DNA from: Avena insularis | Taxonomy: Eukaryota > Streptophyta > Magnoliopsida > Poales > Poaceae | Assembly: GCA_023614405.1 (NCBI GenBank) | Contig: CM042693.1 | Location: 339,309,527-339,373,526 of the forward strand | DNA: 64,000 nucleotides | Direction of reading: 5' to 3' | Shown here: piece by piece, positions 20,506 to 32,791 of the stretch | Position numbering within the stretch: position 1 is the stretch's first letter | Layout of the letters: each line of letters opens with the position of its first letter | Notes under the pieces: generated by a model | Seen by the model: the letters and a program-made list of their open reading frames with translations, nothing else | Databases searched by the model: none | Told to the model about the DNA's origin: nothing | Program-made: the position numbers and the translations under genes

Positions 20506-23500
20506 TGTAACACCCCACTTTTAGATAATTATATATTAGGGTTTTGATTGTGCATTGCATAAGCATCATTCTCTAAAAATGCAACCAAGAAAATAAAATG
20601 CAAACCCTAATTTTCCCCTTCCCTCTATTTGAAAATCCATTCAAAGTGGTTTGATTTTGAAAACTACCAAAATTTGTGGAGCCCAAATTGTTTACAAGGG
20701 TCCCATAGTGTTTCAGTTATTTTTACAAAACCTCTTGTATTTTGGAAATAATTCAAAAACAGTTTTCAAATGTAATTACAAAGAGAAACAGATTTTAGAA
20801 AAGGAAAAAGAATTTCTGCTAAAAAATGGATCCTAAGCTAATCAGGCCGCAACCCAGCAAACCCCCTCTCTCCTCTCCCCTCTGTCTGCCGCTCAGTGCG
20901 TAGCTAGCAGCCCAGCATCTGGCCCATCTCAGCCCAGGCCCAGTACCCCTTCGGTGTTGTCTTCTTCCTTGCTGGAGAAGCACCTGCGTGCCCTGTGCGT
21001 CGCTGTCGATCTCCACCGCTCCCTCACCGCCGTTCGTCGAGCTCCAGGGAAGGATAAGATCGTCGCTGAGTCATGCCCTCTCCAACCTCATCCATTCTTC
21101 CTCTCCCGTGCTCTTTCCCTCTCTCTCTCCCTCTGCGCGCCCAAACCCTAGCCTGTCAGAGGACCCCGACCGCCGCCGTGGTAAGCCTCCTCGAGATCCT
21201 CCGAGCATCTCAGAAGATCTGCCGTGAATCAAGCGACCTCCTCGTCAACGCGCGCGTCCTGGGAAGCCTCCAATCGTCGGGTCCGACCTTGTCGTCACCG
21301 TCCTAGACTGGACCTCACCGCCGGCAATTCTTCGGTCCATGACCTCCCGCGGCCTCCTCGACGTGTCCATCACAACCACGATGAGTCGTTTGTCCTCCGG
21401 GACCCCTCCGAACCCTCTCTTGCACTCCGGGCCTCTCCAGCGTAGCACGCCGTCGTCTGCCTCCATCGGCCGCCGTGGCTAGCTAAGCTCCGGTGACCCT
21501 TTTGGGGCGGCGCTGCCTCTTTTAGGTCCGCCTAGACGCTCTGAATCGAACAAGCAAAGCCACGCAACCCCGCATCGCCTCCACCGCCGTCCCCTTTGCC
21601 ATTCTGAGGCTCACCGGCGTCAAAGACGTCACGGTGACGTCACCCCTACGTCAGCATGTGGTCTGACCCAGTCAAAACAGGTCGCAGGCCCCACCTTACC
21701 AACGTGGTCGATGATGTGGCCTTGGGCCCATCGGTCAGTCACCTGGGTTAGCTGTAGCCTGGGTGTAAAAAGTATTTTCAGATTTATTTTAATTAAGAAA
21801 AGATTTAATAATTTCAGAAATTGTTTTGAATATTGTAAATTCAATAACTTTTAATTTGTAATTCAGAAAAATACAAATAATATATCAAAATGTTCATAAA
21901 AATGAGAACTATCTAATAGAGCTATAATCATGCATTATTAAGCAACTAAAATGACAAGTTTAATTAGAACAACCTGGTAACCCCTCATAGGTGATTTTGG
22001 AGTTTCTCCGAACTAGGGTTTATACCCCTCGGAACCCCGATTAAATTGTCGAGCATGCTTTAGGGGTTTACTTCAATACAAATTAACTTGTCATATCATC
22101 ATACTTGCTTGAGCATTGCATTGATGCCATGTGTTGATTGTTTCCCTCTCTTTCTGGTATTTGGTTCTTCCCGGTAGAATACGAGATCGAGATCGAGATC
22201 GAAGACCGAGGACCACACCATCGAAGATCGAAGAACAATACTTGACCAACTCTAACCAATTCAAGTTCAAGGCTTCCGAAGATCTGCTTATCTGCTATCA
22301 ACTCACAAAGACAAGCATAGCCCCACCATGATATAATCCTATGATTTCGAAAGCATTTCAATTCCTGCCATGATGCATACGATTCTACTATGGTATTTTA
22401 TCGATAGATAGAGTATCCTATCTGTTGTATTACTCCCTTTGAGCTTATATTACCTGATCCACTGCTCCGAGCATAACTAGGTTTGGCTTGAGTGCACTGC
22501 TAGAGCTTATATCTGTGTCCTACTTAGCCATACATAGCTGTTGAGTCTGGTTCATCCAGATGATGTATCAGATATAGATAATCTAGTATGACAGGAGAAC
22601 GTGATGAGATGATATCAGAGGTGGTATGAGAATAAACATGCTAAGGCTTGTATGGGAGGCCACAGTGGGTTGTGGTTTTTCTAGTCCCATGCTCGCCACC
22701 ACTAGGACCCGAGTTCTTGCCTCTTGAACCAAGACGAGCGTACAACCACACGGGGTAAATGGGGACCCCCTCTGATTGACTAACTTGCCTAGTAGATTCC
22801 ATGAGTCACATAGTTCGGGCGTTCCATTGACATATGCATAGAAAACCTTTTGAAAGATTTGTCGGGTGCAGGTGCATTCATAACAGGTAGGTAAGCATGG
22901 CCGAGGTTGCTTGGGATAGATGGCGCCCCTGGTAAACCAACCTCGCCTCACATTTTTAAGTACCAGCTTCGGGATTTGACCCGTTACGGCGGAACCATAC
23001 TTATTGCGTGACTCATGGTCTCGGCGAAAGCAAGGTAAAGGTCGTGTCTAACCACCCTCTGACGGCCTTCCAAGGAAGAGGGCTAATGATTCTAACATTA
23101 AGAGAAGCTTAGTACGTGTGGGTAAAGTTGTACACCCCTGCAGGGTAATAATCTTTCAGAAAGCTGTGTCCACGGTTATGGACGACTTGGGAACGGACGT
23201 GATAATCATAGAGAACTTGAACTTAATCGTAAAACTTGGTAGATTAACGTGTGCTTAAGGATGCTTCCTCATGGGTATGAGGGGGTGATCCTAGTTGGTA
23301 GATGATGATGATTTGGTGGATATCAAAAGATGATGATCAATATTTTTGGAGATGTCGCTCTCTTATCCCCTTTTAAAATACTCTGACTAGACGAGATTCT
23401 TCTCTCTCTTGTTTTATAAACAAAGATGGCTTTATGCAAAACAACTCCACCAGCCATAAGTCTTGCGGAGTACACCCTATACTCACCCTTGCTCTGTTGA

Positions 23501-23881
23501 TACTTTTGGCAGAGTAAGTGTTCACCTGAAGACAAGTTCCGTACTACATCTACATCGACGAGTAGCTTGGGGTTCCCGGCCGGCAGCCTAGAATCTATGG
23601 GCTGGGACGTCATTATTATGCTTAAGGCCTCTTAGGCCATTTGTTAAGTTTGCTATACTTAATAGAATAATTTGCCTTCCGTTGTTTGATGTTTGTGGTC
23701 AGTGACTTCTGCTTGTAATAATTTGGTTCTCTGCTCAGTTATGAGCTTTCTGTAATAAATTTTGTGTCATAGGGTCACTATTGTGTTATCGATTCTTCAC
23801 TAGATATTCTCAAGCTCAAGGTTAAGCTTATGTCTGACGGAGGTCTGGAATTTGTTTAGCCCTGATCCCGGGGGTGTCACA
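20506..23881 (+). mobile_element. Solo LTR, 3.4 kb, gypsy type
   Basis: Begins TGTAACACCCC and ends GGGGGTGTCACA, forming inverted ends, with perfect TSD ATCAC (20501-20505 and 23882-23886). Layout: leader, GC-rich block 20820-21610, AT-rich block 21770-21960, then sequence related to the LTRs of the gypsy element at 24.5-48.3 kb (in opposite orientation), including the GTGTGGGTAAAGTTGTACACCCCTG block near 23118. It has no primer site or coding domain, so a solo LTR is inferred. Confidence 0.85.
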
Positions 23882-23886
23882 ATCAC

Positions 23887-24493
23887 GTCCTAATATAAAG
23901 ATGATGCAACACATCTCACTTATACTCCTTTAAAGATAAAACTCCATGCAATCTAGAATTAAGAATTAACAGGGTATAGCTTTAGGTACTTTGACATGAT
24001 GTTTGAATAAAAAGCATGCTAACGCTTGACCAAACAAGAACATATTTGTTGTCACAAGATGTATATAACACATGCATTCACTTTATCCCTAGTGAGGTAA
24101 CAAAAGAAAGGAAAAAACCATAGTGGATCCGAGTTTTCTGTCACTTCCCAATCTCCACCATCACTTGAATCCCTCTAATACACATGTTCCTCCACACATA
24201 TTTTTGCATACAAGTATGATCAAAACAGCAAAGGATCTACCACCCCTATTGCCCGGGCACGCCCGGGCTTGCCGGCCTTAATTCCTTAGTTAATTGATGA
24301 TGTTTTGCAAGGATAAGCATGTGTGCCCGAGCTTTGAAATTTCTTTGGGTCCACTAATGGATTAAAACAAGTACTTAACAAAAGGGGTACATAGTATGCA
24401 TCTATCAATACATCTTACACATGATAGAATTCCAATCTCAAATAACATCTAAAAGAACAAAGATCCATCAGATAGAAATTACATAGATGTTAG
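23887..24493. other. Unassigned sequence between two insertions
   Basis: No frame or TE terminus. It contains the double palindrome GCCCGGGCACGCCCGGGC at 24251-24268. It was contiguous with 48315 before the gypsy element inserted. Confidence 0.4.
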
Positions 24494-24498
24494 CCGAC

Positions 24499-27400
24499 TG
24501 TAGCACCACCCGGGGTTAGGGTTAAACTAACCTCAGATCACCATATAAGATAAGTTCAACTCCCAAGCACGGAGGATCACAGTATGATTCGGTAACATTA
24601 CAGAACACAGGGATTCAACAACATAGTTTAAACTCTTAACAGAGTAAGATATTAGAGTTATTACAAACCAGAGGTCATAGACCTAACATTACATCACACA
24701 GCGAAAGCAAATTATGTTGTTCTACACAACAACTTAGCAAAAGGCCTAAGAGGCCATTAAGAAAAGCGGCGTCCATCCCATAGTCCTCAGGATGCTACCT
24801 GGGACCCCAACTACTCATCAATGTCAACGTAGAAGCCACCTTCAGTTGTAACCAGATCCTCTGTAGAAAAACAACAATGGCGCAAGGCTGAGTACGAGAA
24901 TGTACTCCGCAAGACTTAGATAACCTAGTATCTACATGCTTTGGCTAGAAAGGCTTCCTCTGGATTTTATTTTGCGGAAAGCAATCTTTATTTGTAAACA
25001 AGAGAGAGAAGAGGCTCGTCTACTCAGAATCTTTTAAAAGGGATAAGATAGCGACTTCTTCATCTTGTTCATCACATCTTGGTAACCACCATCTTCATCA
25101 GAACCTCCTATCTAGGATCACCCTCTCGACCCAGAGGAAGCATCCTAAAGCACACGTGGATCAACAAGTTTTATAGTGGTTAAAGTTATCTATGATCTTA
25201 GAATCTGGTCACCAAGCGTTCATAACCGTGAACATGGCTTTTCGAAAAGATTAATACCCTACAGGGGTGTACAACTTTACCCACACGTATCAACCGACTC
25301 TTAATGCCAAATATTATTAGCCCTCTTCCTTGGAGGGCCGGCATAGGATGGTTGACCACGACCTTTACCTTGTTTTTGCCGAGACCATGAGTCATGCAAT
25401 AAGTATGATTCCGCCATAACGGGTCAAGTCCCAAAGCTAGTACTTAAAGATGTGAGGTGAGGTTGGTTCACCATGGGCTCCATCGACCCCAAGCAACCCG
25501 GTCCACGCTTCTCTACCTGTTATGATGCACCTCCATCACCTCCTCTTTCAAAAACGTTTTCAATGCGTATGCCAAATGGAAAGCCCGAACTATGTGACTC
25601 ATGGAATCTACTAGGAAAGTTAGTTAGTCGAGGGGTTCCCAAGCCCCGTGTGGCTGTACGCTCATCTCGGTTCCAAAGGCAAGAACTCAGTTCCTAGTTG
25701 TGGCGAGTATGGAACTACAAATACCACACCCAACATGGCCTCCCCCTCACTACCTTTCTTAGTTAAACTCCTTCGAGGATGTCACCATCCCCTACCTCAC
25801 TACCTTTCTTGGCACCTCTGATTCATCATTGAATAGAGCAGACGTTGTCTCTATGCTTGGCTAAGCTGTCTATAACGCAAGATCTACAACGCTCACATGC
25901 CAAACCTAGGTATGCTAGGATTAGTGGATCAGGAGTATAAGGCTACAAAGAGGGAAACAATACAGCAGATAGGTAACACTAGCTACTGACAAATGACCAT
26001 ATTGGAATCGTGTGCATCATAGCGAGAAAGTAATATACTTTATAAAACATAGGTTCAGAATGAGAGGCTACACTTGCCTTGTCCGTCAGTAGACAGGTAT
26101 GGATCGTCGGTGTTGTTGACTTTAGCTTCGGGCTCGGATCCTATCGCGAAGAACCAAATACCGGAAACAAAGGAAACAATCAAGACATGGCATCGATGCA
26201 ATTCTCAAACAAGGATGATGATATGACAGGTTGAATTGCATTAAAATGAAACTTAAAACATGCTCGGCAATTTAAACGGGGTTCCGAGGGTTGAGAACCA
26301 TAACTCGGAAAACTCCAAAAACACATGAGAGGGGTTGATTTAGTTCTCTAATTAAACTTACCATTAAAGTTGTTGATCAATGTATGATTATAGCTTAAAT
26401 AGGTAGAAATCATTTTTCCGAACATTTTGATATATTATTTGTATTTTTCTGACTTATAAATAATAAGTTATTGAATTTTCAATATTTAAATCATTTTCTG
26501 AAATATTTAAACCTTTATTGCATCAAGCTAACGTCATAAAACAACCTAGGGATTTTGTTACCACAACTGGAACATACCCACAGTGACTGACTGGTGGGGC
26601 CAAAGCCACATCGGTAGCCACACGCGCAAAGTGGGGTCAGGGCAATTTTCACCGAGGATGGCTCTAGCCAGAGGGGCTGACCAGTGGGCCTGGGCCACGC
26701 AGGCAAGCCACGCAGGCGCCGCGCGGACCTCGCCGGAGAGCGGCCAGACGGCAGCGGCTGGCGGCGCTAGGGGGCGTTCTGGGAGGCGCGGTTGGGCGGG
26801 TTCGAATCAGGGCATCCTGCTGAGCCAAGAACAGGCAGCGCCGCTATAGAATGGTCACCGGAGCGGGCTGCACGACGACGTATGGCGGCGGAGCTCACTG
26901 GGCTATGATGCTGGCACGAACCAGAGCGAGAGGAAGAGGAAGAAGGGGTACAGAGGGACCGGTAGCTCACCCTGAGCATGATGGAGTGGTCGTGGTAGCA
27001 CGGGGAGGCCGGAGGCGAGGGAATCCACTGCGGCGGTGGTCGTTGGTGACGAAGTAAACAGAGTCGAAGGCGACGATTGGGGGCTCCCCTCCTCAATTCC
27101 TCTAGTGGGGAGGAAGAGGGAAGTGAGGCGGAGCTCTCAGCGTGCTCGACTGACCTCGGGGCGGTGCAGAACGACGACGAGGGGCGGAGCCCGAGGCTAG
27201 GGTTTCGGGGCCTCGCGCGGAAGAGAAGAGGGAGGTCGCTGGGGATGGGGAGAGTGTATGAGGATGGCCAGGGCAACGTCACGAAGACCTTATCCCTCTC
27301 GCTGGCCGGCGACGGTCGGATGCAAAGTGGTGATCGACGGTGACATGAAGCTCGCCGTTGTCGAGGAAGACGACATGGAAGTGGAGGCGAGCGGACAGCC

Positions 27401-27843
27401 TTCTCCGGGCCCCTGGGTGACTGGCACTGGGCTGCAGGAAAGGTTGCAGGGGGAGAGGAAGAGGATCTGGGCCGGCCTGGGGGGTGCTCTGGCTATATTT
27501 TTTTTAACAAATCCTTTTCCTTTTTCTGTTTTCAAAATCTATGTTGTATTTTCAATTTCAAACATGTTTTGGGTATTTCAAAAATACCAATGGCTTTTGT
27601 GAAATATGTAAAACATTGTGGGGCCCTTTTATTCCTTTGGGGCTCCATTAGTTTTGTACTTTTCAAAATTTAAACACCCTTTGAAGGTAGTTTCAAAGAG
27701 AAAGGGGGAAAAGGACTAGGGTTTAGGTTTTGCACTTGCACTTTGACTTAAACACTTGATCACATGCATTACTTGGATGGTTTAAATAGATGCATGCCAT
27801 GCTTAAGTACTGAGTACATATATTACAAACATGGGTTGTTACA
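24499..27843 (-). repeat. 3' LTR of the gypsy element
   Basis: On the minus strand it runs from TGTAACAACCC (27843) to GGTGGTGCTACA (24499), 3345 bp. It has a GC-rich block at 26600-27480, as the other long LTRs in the window do. Reading frames in that block are not genes. Confidence 0.9.
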
Positions 27844-27860
27844 GCTGCACCCCCTTACAA
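27844..27860 (-). promoter_or_regulatory. Polypurine tract of the gypsy element
   Basis: The minus strand reads AAGGGGGTGCAGC immediately before the 3' LTR start. Upstream lies GAATCTCGGGTCGAGATTC, a perfect palindrome-like block also present (GAATCTCGGGGCGAGATTC) beside the LARD tract at 40170. Confidence 0.75.
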
Positions 27861-27927
27861 GAATCTCGACCCGAGATTCCTAAGTTTTGGAAAAGAAAGC
27901 AGGGTACTCAGATCGGAGACGATCTTC

Positions 27928-29625
27928 TCATTCCCAGGTTGCTTCGTCCTCAGAGTGATGAGACCACTGGACTTTCAGGAACTTGATGTTTTGACGATGA
28001 GTCCTGCGCTCAGTTTCATCAAGGATACGAACAGGATACTCACGGTAAGTCAGATCCTTTTGGAGATCAAGAGTTTGGTGATCAACACCACAGACAGGGT
28101 CTTTGAAGCAACGCTTGAGTTGAGACACATGAAAGACGTCATGCACCTCGGGAAAGTTTACAGGCAACTCCAACTTGTATGTGAGGTTACCTTGCCTGGA
28201 TAGAACACGAAAAGGACCAACATAGCGAGGAGCTAGTTTGCCTTTGATACCGAAACGATGGACACCCTTCAAAGGAGTGACCCGGAGATAAGCTTGATCA
28301 CCGACTTCATATTCAATATGTTGATGGTGACGATCATGATAGCTTTTCTGGCGAAACTGAGCAGTTTTCAAACGATCTCGAATGATACAAACTTGATCTT
28401 CTGCTTCCTGGATCATATCCGGACCAAAGAACTTTCTTTCGCCGGTTTCTGACCAATTCAAAGGAGTACGACAGGTTCTTCCGTATAAGAATTGGAAAGG
28501 TGCCATACCAATACTGGACTGAAAACTGTTGTTGTAGGAGAATTCAGCAAAAGGAAGGCATTTCTCCCAGTTCTTGCCAAAAGATATGACACATGCTCTA
28601 AGCATGTCTTCAAGGATTTGATTCACTCTTTCGGTTTGACCACCGATACTAGGGTGATAAGCTGTGCTGAAGGAAAGGCGAGTTCCCATAGCTTGTTGGA
28701 AACTTACCCAGAACCTTGAGGTGAACAAACTTCCACGGTCAGAGACGATTTTCTTCGGTACCCCATGAAGGACAACTATTCGTGAGATATACATATCAGC
28801 CAATTGATTAGCAGTAATGCTCTCGCAAACAGGTAGGAAGTGAGCAACCTTGGACAGATAGTCAACGATTACCCAGATGGCATCATTTCCTTTCTGAGTC
28901 TTAGGAAGACCGGTAATGAAATCCATACCAACTTCATCCCATTTCCACTCAGGGATTTTATGTGGTTGCAGGAAACCAGTGGGTCTTTGGTGCTCAGCCT
29001 TGATGCAATGGCAAATGTCACATTCAACAACAAAACGAGCGATATCCTTCTTCATACCAGACCACCAGAATCTTTGACAAAGATCCCGATACATCTTGGT
29101 ACCTCCAGGGTGGATAGAAAGAAGTGATTCATGGGCTGCGGTAAGAATTATCTTCTTCAAGTCCTTTCCATTTGGTACTACCAGACGTGTACCAAAATAT
29201 AGTACACCTTCCTCATTGACAGAGAAACATTTAGTAACTCCGCTAGCAATGTTCTCTTTAATGGTATCCATCCTAGGATCTTGCCTTTGAGCAGCTTTGA
29301 TCTGATCCTCTAGAGAAGACTTCACTTCAAGAGTAGAAAGGAATCCACGAGGAACTACTTCAAGATTTAATCGAGCAAATTCCTCCTGAAGAGAAGGTTG
29401 TGCTTGTTTGATCATCAGTGTGTTGCAATAAGATTTACGGCTCAGCGCATCAGCAACGACATTGGCTTTGCCATGTTGATAGTTGAGACCCAAATCATAG
29501 TCCTTGATGAGTTCCAACCATCTTCTTTGCCTGAGATTCAGATCAGGTTGTGTGAAAAGATACTTCAGACTCTGATGATCCGAGTATAACTCGTAACGAC
29601 TACCGAGGGAAGGTAATGTCACCAT
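27928..29625 (-). pseudogene. Gypsy RNase H end, integrase and chromodomain
   Basis: 565 codons. Residues 11-65 are the end of RNase H ([15 protein letters not shown]). The integrase zinc finger is H165, H172, C202, C205, and the catalytic triad is D235 (GMDFITG), D296 (VSDRG) and E332 (TERVNQ), giving the DD(35)E spacing, all present. The C-terminal region has the GPF/Y-type segment ([13 protein letters not shown]) and the chromodomain-like tail [20 protein letters not shown]...[14 protein letters not shown]. The frame stops at 27928-27930, where TGA stands for what is normally an Arg codon, so the last few residues are lost. It enters from the RT frame by a frameshift near 29610. The domain order places it 3' of RT. 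Confidence 0.92.
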
Positions 29626-30953
29626 TTCTTAAGAGCATGAACAACAGCTGCAAGCTCAAGATCATGAGTTGGATAGTTGTTCTCATGTGGTTTTAGCTGA
29701 CGGGAGGCATAAGACACCACATGCCCATCTTGCATCAACACACATCCGAGACCTTGGTGAGAAGCATCGCAGAAGACAACAAAGTCTTTGCTAGTGTCTG
29801 GGAGAACTAACACCGGAGCAGTGGTTAACTTGGTTTTCAACATCTGGAAGCTCTCTTTAGCCTTATCAGACCATTCAAACTTCTTATCCTTCTTAAGAAG
29901 ATCAGTCATCGGCTTTGCAATTCTAGAGAAGTTCTCGATGAATCGACGGTAATAACCAGCCATCCCGAGAAAACTTCGGACATCCTTCACGGATTTAGGA
30001 GACTCCCAGTCGAGGATAGTTTGAACCTTATCGGGGATAACATCAACCCCTTTGGCGGAAACAACATGACCAAGGAATACGAGCTCTTGTAACCAGAACT
30101 CACATTTGGAAAACTTGGCGTAGAGACGATGTTCTCGAAGTTTTGTCAACACCAAACGAAGATGTTCAGCGTGCTCGTCTTCAGTCTTGGAGTAAACCAG
30201 CATATCATCGATGTAAACCACAACGAACTTGTCAAGATACTCCATGAAGACAGAGTTCATAAGCCGCATGAAAGTGGCTGGAGCATTGGTAAGACCAAAT
30301 AACATGACTGTATACTCGTAAAGACCATAGCGAGTGGTGAAAGCAGTCTTTGGAATATCTTCCTTACGGATCTTTATCTGGTGATACCCTGACCTTAAAT
30401 CCATTTTGGAGAAGACAGTGGCACCACTTAACTGATCAAATAGATCGTTGATCCTAGGGAGAGGATACTTATTCTTGATAGTCACACCATTGAGTGGGCG
30501 ATAATCCACAACCAAACGCGGTATATTGGTATCCCGCTTCTTGACAAAGATGGTAGGACATCCCCAAGAAGATGTGCTAGGCTGAATGTATTCTTTTCCT
30601 TCTAACTCCTCTAATTGCTTCTTCAACTCCACAAGCTCATAAGGAGGCATACGATAGGGTCTTTTAGAAACAGGAGCAGTTCCAGGAACTAACTCTATGA
30701 CAAACTCCACACTTCGATCAGGTGGCATGCCAGGCAACTCCTCAGGAAAGACATCCGGGAATTCACAGACCACGGAAAAATCTTGAATCTCTAACGGATG
30801 TAAAACTTCAAGAGCATACAACTCCGCTTCAGGAATAGAAACATCTGAAGGAGATAGTGACCCTACAGTCCAATACTTGACTGTTATGCCAGCAGGACTA
30901 GTCAGAGTCATAGACTTGGTGGTACAATCGAGAATAGCTTGATAACGGGTCAA
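29619..30953 (-). pseudogene. Gypsy reverse transcriptase and RNase H
   Basis: 444 codons. RT fingers and palm: KRPYRMPP (about 97), W130-[18 protein letters not shown] (148), [13 protein letters not shown] (181), [10 protein letters not shown] (219) and the catalytic YIDD at 247-250, all intact. RNase H begins [10 protein letters not shown] (D396) and HDLELAAV (E about 433). It ends at a TGA at 29619-29621 in place of a conserved Arg codon. It is separated from the protease upstream only by the TAG at 30954-30956, which stands for a conserved Trp. The enzyme motifs look sound, but the polyprotein is interrupted on both sides. Confidence 0.92.
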
Positions 30954-31790
30954 CTAGTCCATGCCCAGAATGATGTCAATATCAGTTGACTTGAGGGCGA
31001 TAAGGGAGGTGGGGAAAAGTTGAAATGCAACTTCAATTAGATTCCCATGACTAACCATGGTGGAACACCACCTAGAACTAGGAGACTGAACTAGCAGAGG
31101 AACAGATAACCCCTCAAAACTTATCCCATGCATTTGAGCAAAAGCTTGTGATAGGAATGAATGCGATGCTCCAGAATCAAACAAAACTTTAGCTGAAATT
31201 TGATTGATACAAAGCGTACCCATGATGACGCTTGCATCTTCCTGAGCCTCCTTGGCAGAGATATGGTTCAGGCGTCCTTTTCCAACACCTGGATACTTAT
31301 CATTCTTCTTTGGTGGTGGTGCATTCACAACAGCACTCTTTTGAGGACACTCCTTTGCATAGTGGCCAGGCTGGCGACAATTGAAGCATATAAAACCTGG
31401 TGCATTGCCAGTAGAAGGGTAGTTTGATCCACCAGCATTGCTTGAAGTAGCATTCAGACGAGGAGCATATCCAGAAGACCTTGGAGTATAAGGAGCATGT
31501 GGCACATCACTGTAAGGCACGAAGACACGACACTTATTATTGCCAGAACCTGCCTTGTTGTACCCCTCCTGAGGACGCTTAAGAGTTTCTTCATACTCCA
31601 CCTTTCCACTCTCGGATTTCATAGCCTTGTTAACAAGACCTTGGAAGTTACCAAAGTCCATGAGGTGGATATCACGGCAAACCTCAGGATCCAGTCCCTT
31701 GCGGAATAGAGCTTGCTTCTTAGCATCAGTGGAGACCTCTTCAGTAGCATAGCAGGCAAGACGATTGAAATTGCGCTGGTAGTCACACAC
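30954..31790 (-). pseudogene. Gypsy gag C-terminal part with zinc knuckle, and protease
   Basis: 278 codons. Capsid end (FRKGLDPEVCRDIH), then a Pro/Ser/Asn-rich linker, zinc knuckle CFNCRQPGHYAKEC (C135, C138, H143, C148; CX2CX4HX4C intact) and the aspartic protease active site LFDSGASHSF (D205). It terminates at TAG 30954-30956 within the conserved ILGMDWL block, so a single base change cuts protease from RT. Confidence 0.88.
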
Positions 31791-31799
31791 GGAACCAAA

Positions 31800-32305
31800 G
31801 GTTCTCGCTTAAGCTTGAGGAACTCCTCCCTCTTCTGATCCATCAGACCCTCCGGAATATGATAAGCTCGAAAGGCTTCAGTAAACTCTTGCCATGTAAC
31901 AACATGTTGAGCTTCTTGCATAGCCAAGAAATTTTCCCACCAGGAATTAGCTGCTCCCTCCAGATGATAGGCAGCAAAAGTCACCCAATCAGCTTGAGCA
32001 ACATGACCAACCTGAAGTTTGCGCTCCATGGTGTGAAGCCAGTAGTCCGCATCAAGTGGCTCAGTGGAATAGCTGAAAACTGGCGGAGTGAGACGTGTGA
32101 AGTCCTTGATACCAACTTGATTGTTCTGGTGTTGAGCAGTGTTGCGCTCAATCCTTTCAAGGAGCCTCATGTTGTCAGCACAGTTGGTTTCATACATGGC
32201 CATGCGTTGAACCATGGACGGTGGTGGAGGAAGGTTGGAAGATTCACCCTCATTTTCAGCACCCCGAGCATTAGCACGGGTACGGGCACGAGAAGTTTCA
32301 CCCAT
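31800..32305 (-). pseudogene. Gypsy gag N-terminal part (capsid)
   Basis: Starts MGETSRARTRANARG at 32305. Retrotransposon gag core: FTRLTPPVFSYSTEPLDADYWL, AAYHLEGAANSWWENF and WQEFTEAFRAYHIPEGLMDQKREEFLKLK. The reading is collinear to about residue 168, then a frameshift near 31800 moves into the next block. The ATG is about 470 bp from the primer-binding site, a normal leader length. Confidence 0.88.
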
Positions 32306-32775
32306 CCTGAAAGAACAAAAAGAATGTTAGACAAGGGACCAAAGGAACAAGACGGAAATATGAACAAAGAGTACTTGCTATAAAAGTATCATATTATCAA
32401 GCATGGTAGTATCAAAGCATACTAATGTATACACTAACCAGCTGACTTACAAACCATAACAATGGAATGCTAAGATGTTACACACCAAGAAAAGCTGAGA
32501 TATCTTGGAACTCTGAGAATAGCAACCAGGTACGGAGTAATTTTTAGAAAAACAACACAAAACCATGATCCTAAAAGTTTTGAGATACAAGGTAAGGAAT
32601 GAAAACCTTTTCAAACCAAATAAGGTAAGAGAAACTCCAGCATAAGAAACACACTAGAGAAGGAGTAAAAAGAATCCTAGTCAGAATTTCTGCAAATAGT
32701 TTTAACTTTCAAATAGTTTTATCAACTTCTAGACTCAACATCGACCAATAAAAGGGTTTCCTACAGGCAGTCCTA

Positions 32776-32786
32776 CTTTGATACCA
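32776..32786 (-). promoter_or_regulatory. Primer-binding site of the gypsy element
   Basis: The minus strand reads TGGTATCAAAG, 5 bp inside the 5' LTR. It matches the first bases of the Met-tRNA primer site and fixes the element's orientation. Confidence 0.75.
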
Positions 32787-32791
32787 AAACC

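Noticed and set aside
24240..24275. Helitron 3' end (GC hairpin)
   Set aside because: A Helitron end needs CTRR about 10 bp after the hairpin and an A/T target. Neither orientation shows it.
26767..27282. 171-codon open frame on the minus strand
   Set aside because: It lies in the GC-rich block of the gypsy 3' LTR. The matching place in the other LTR does not preserve it, and no domain is recognisable.
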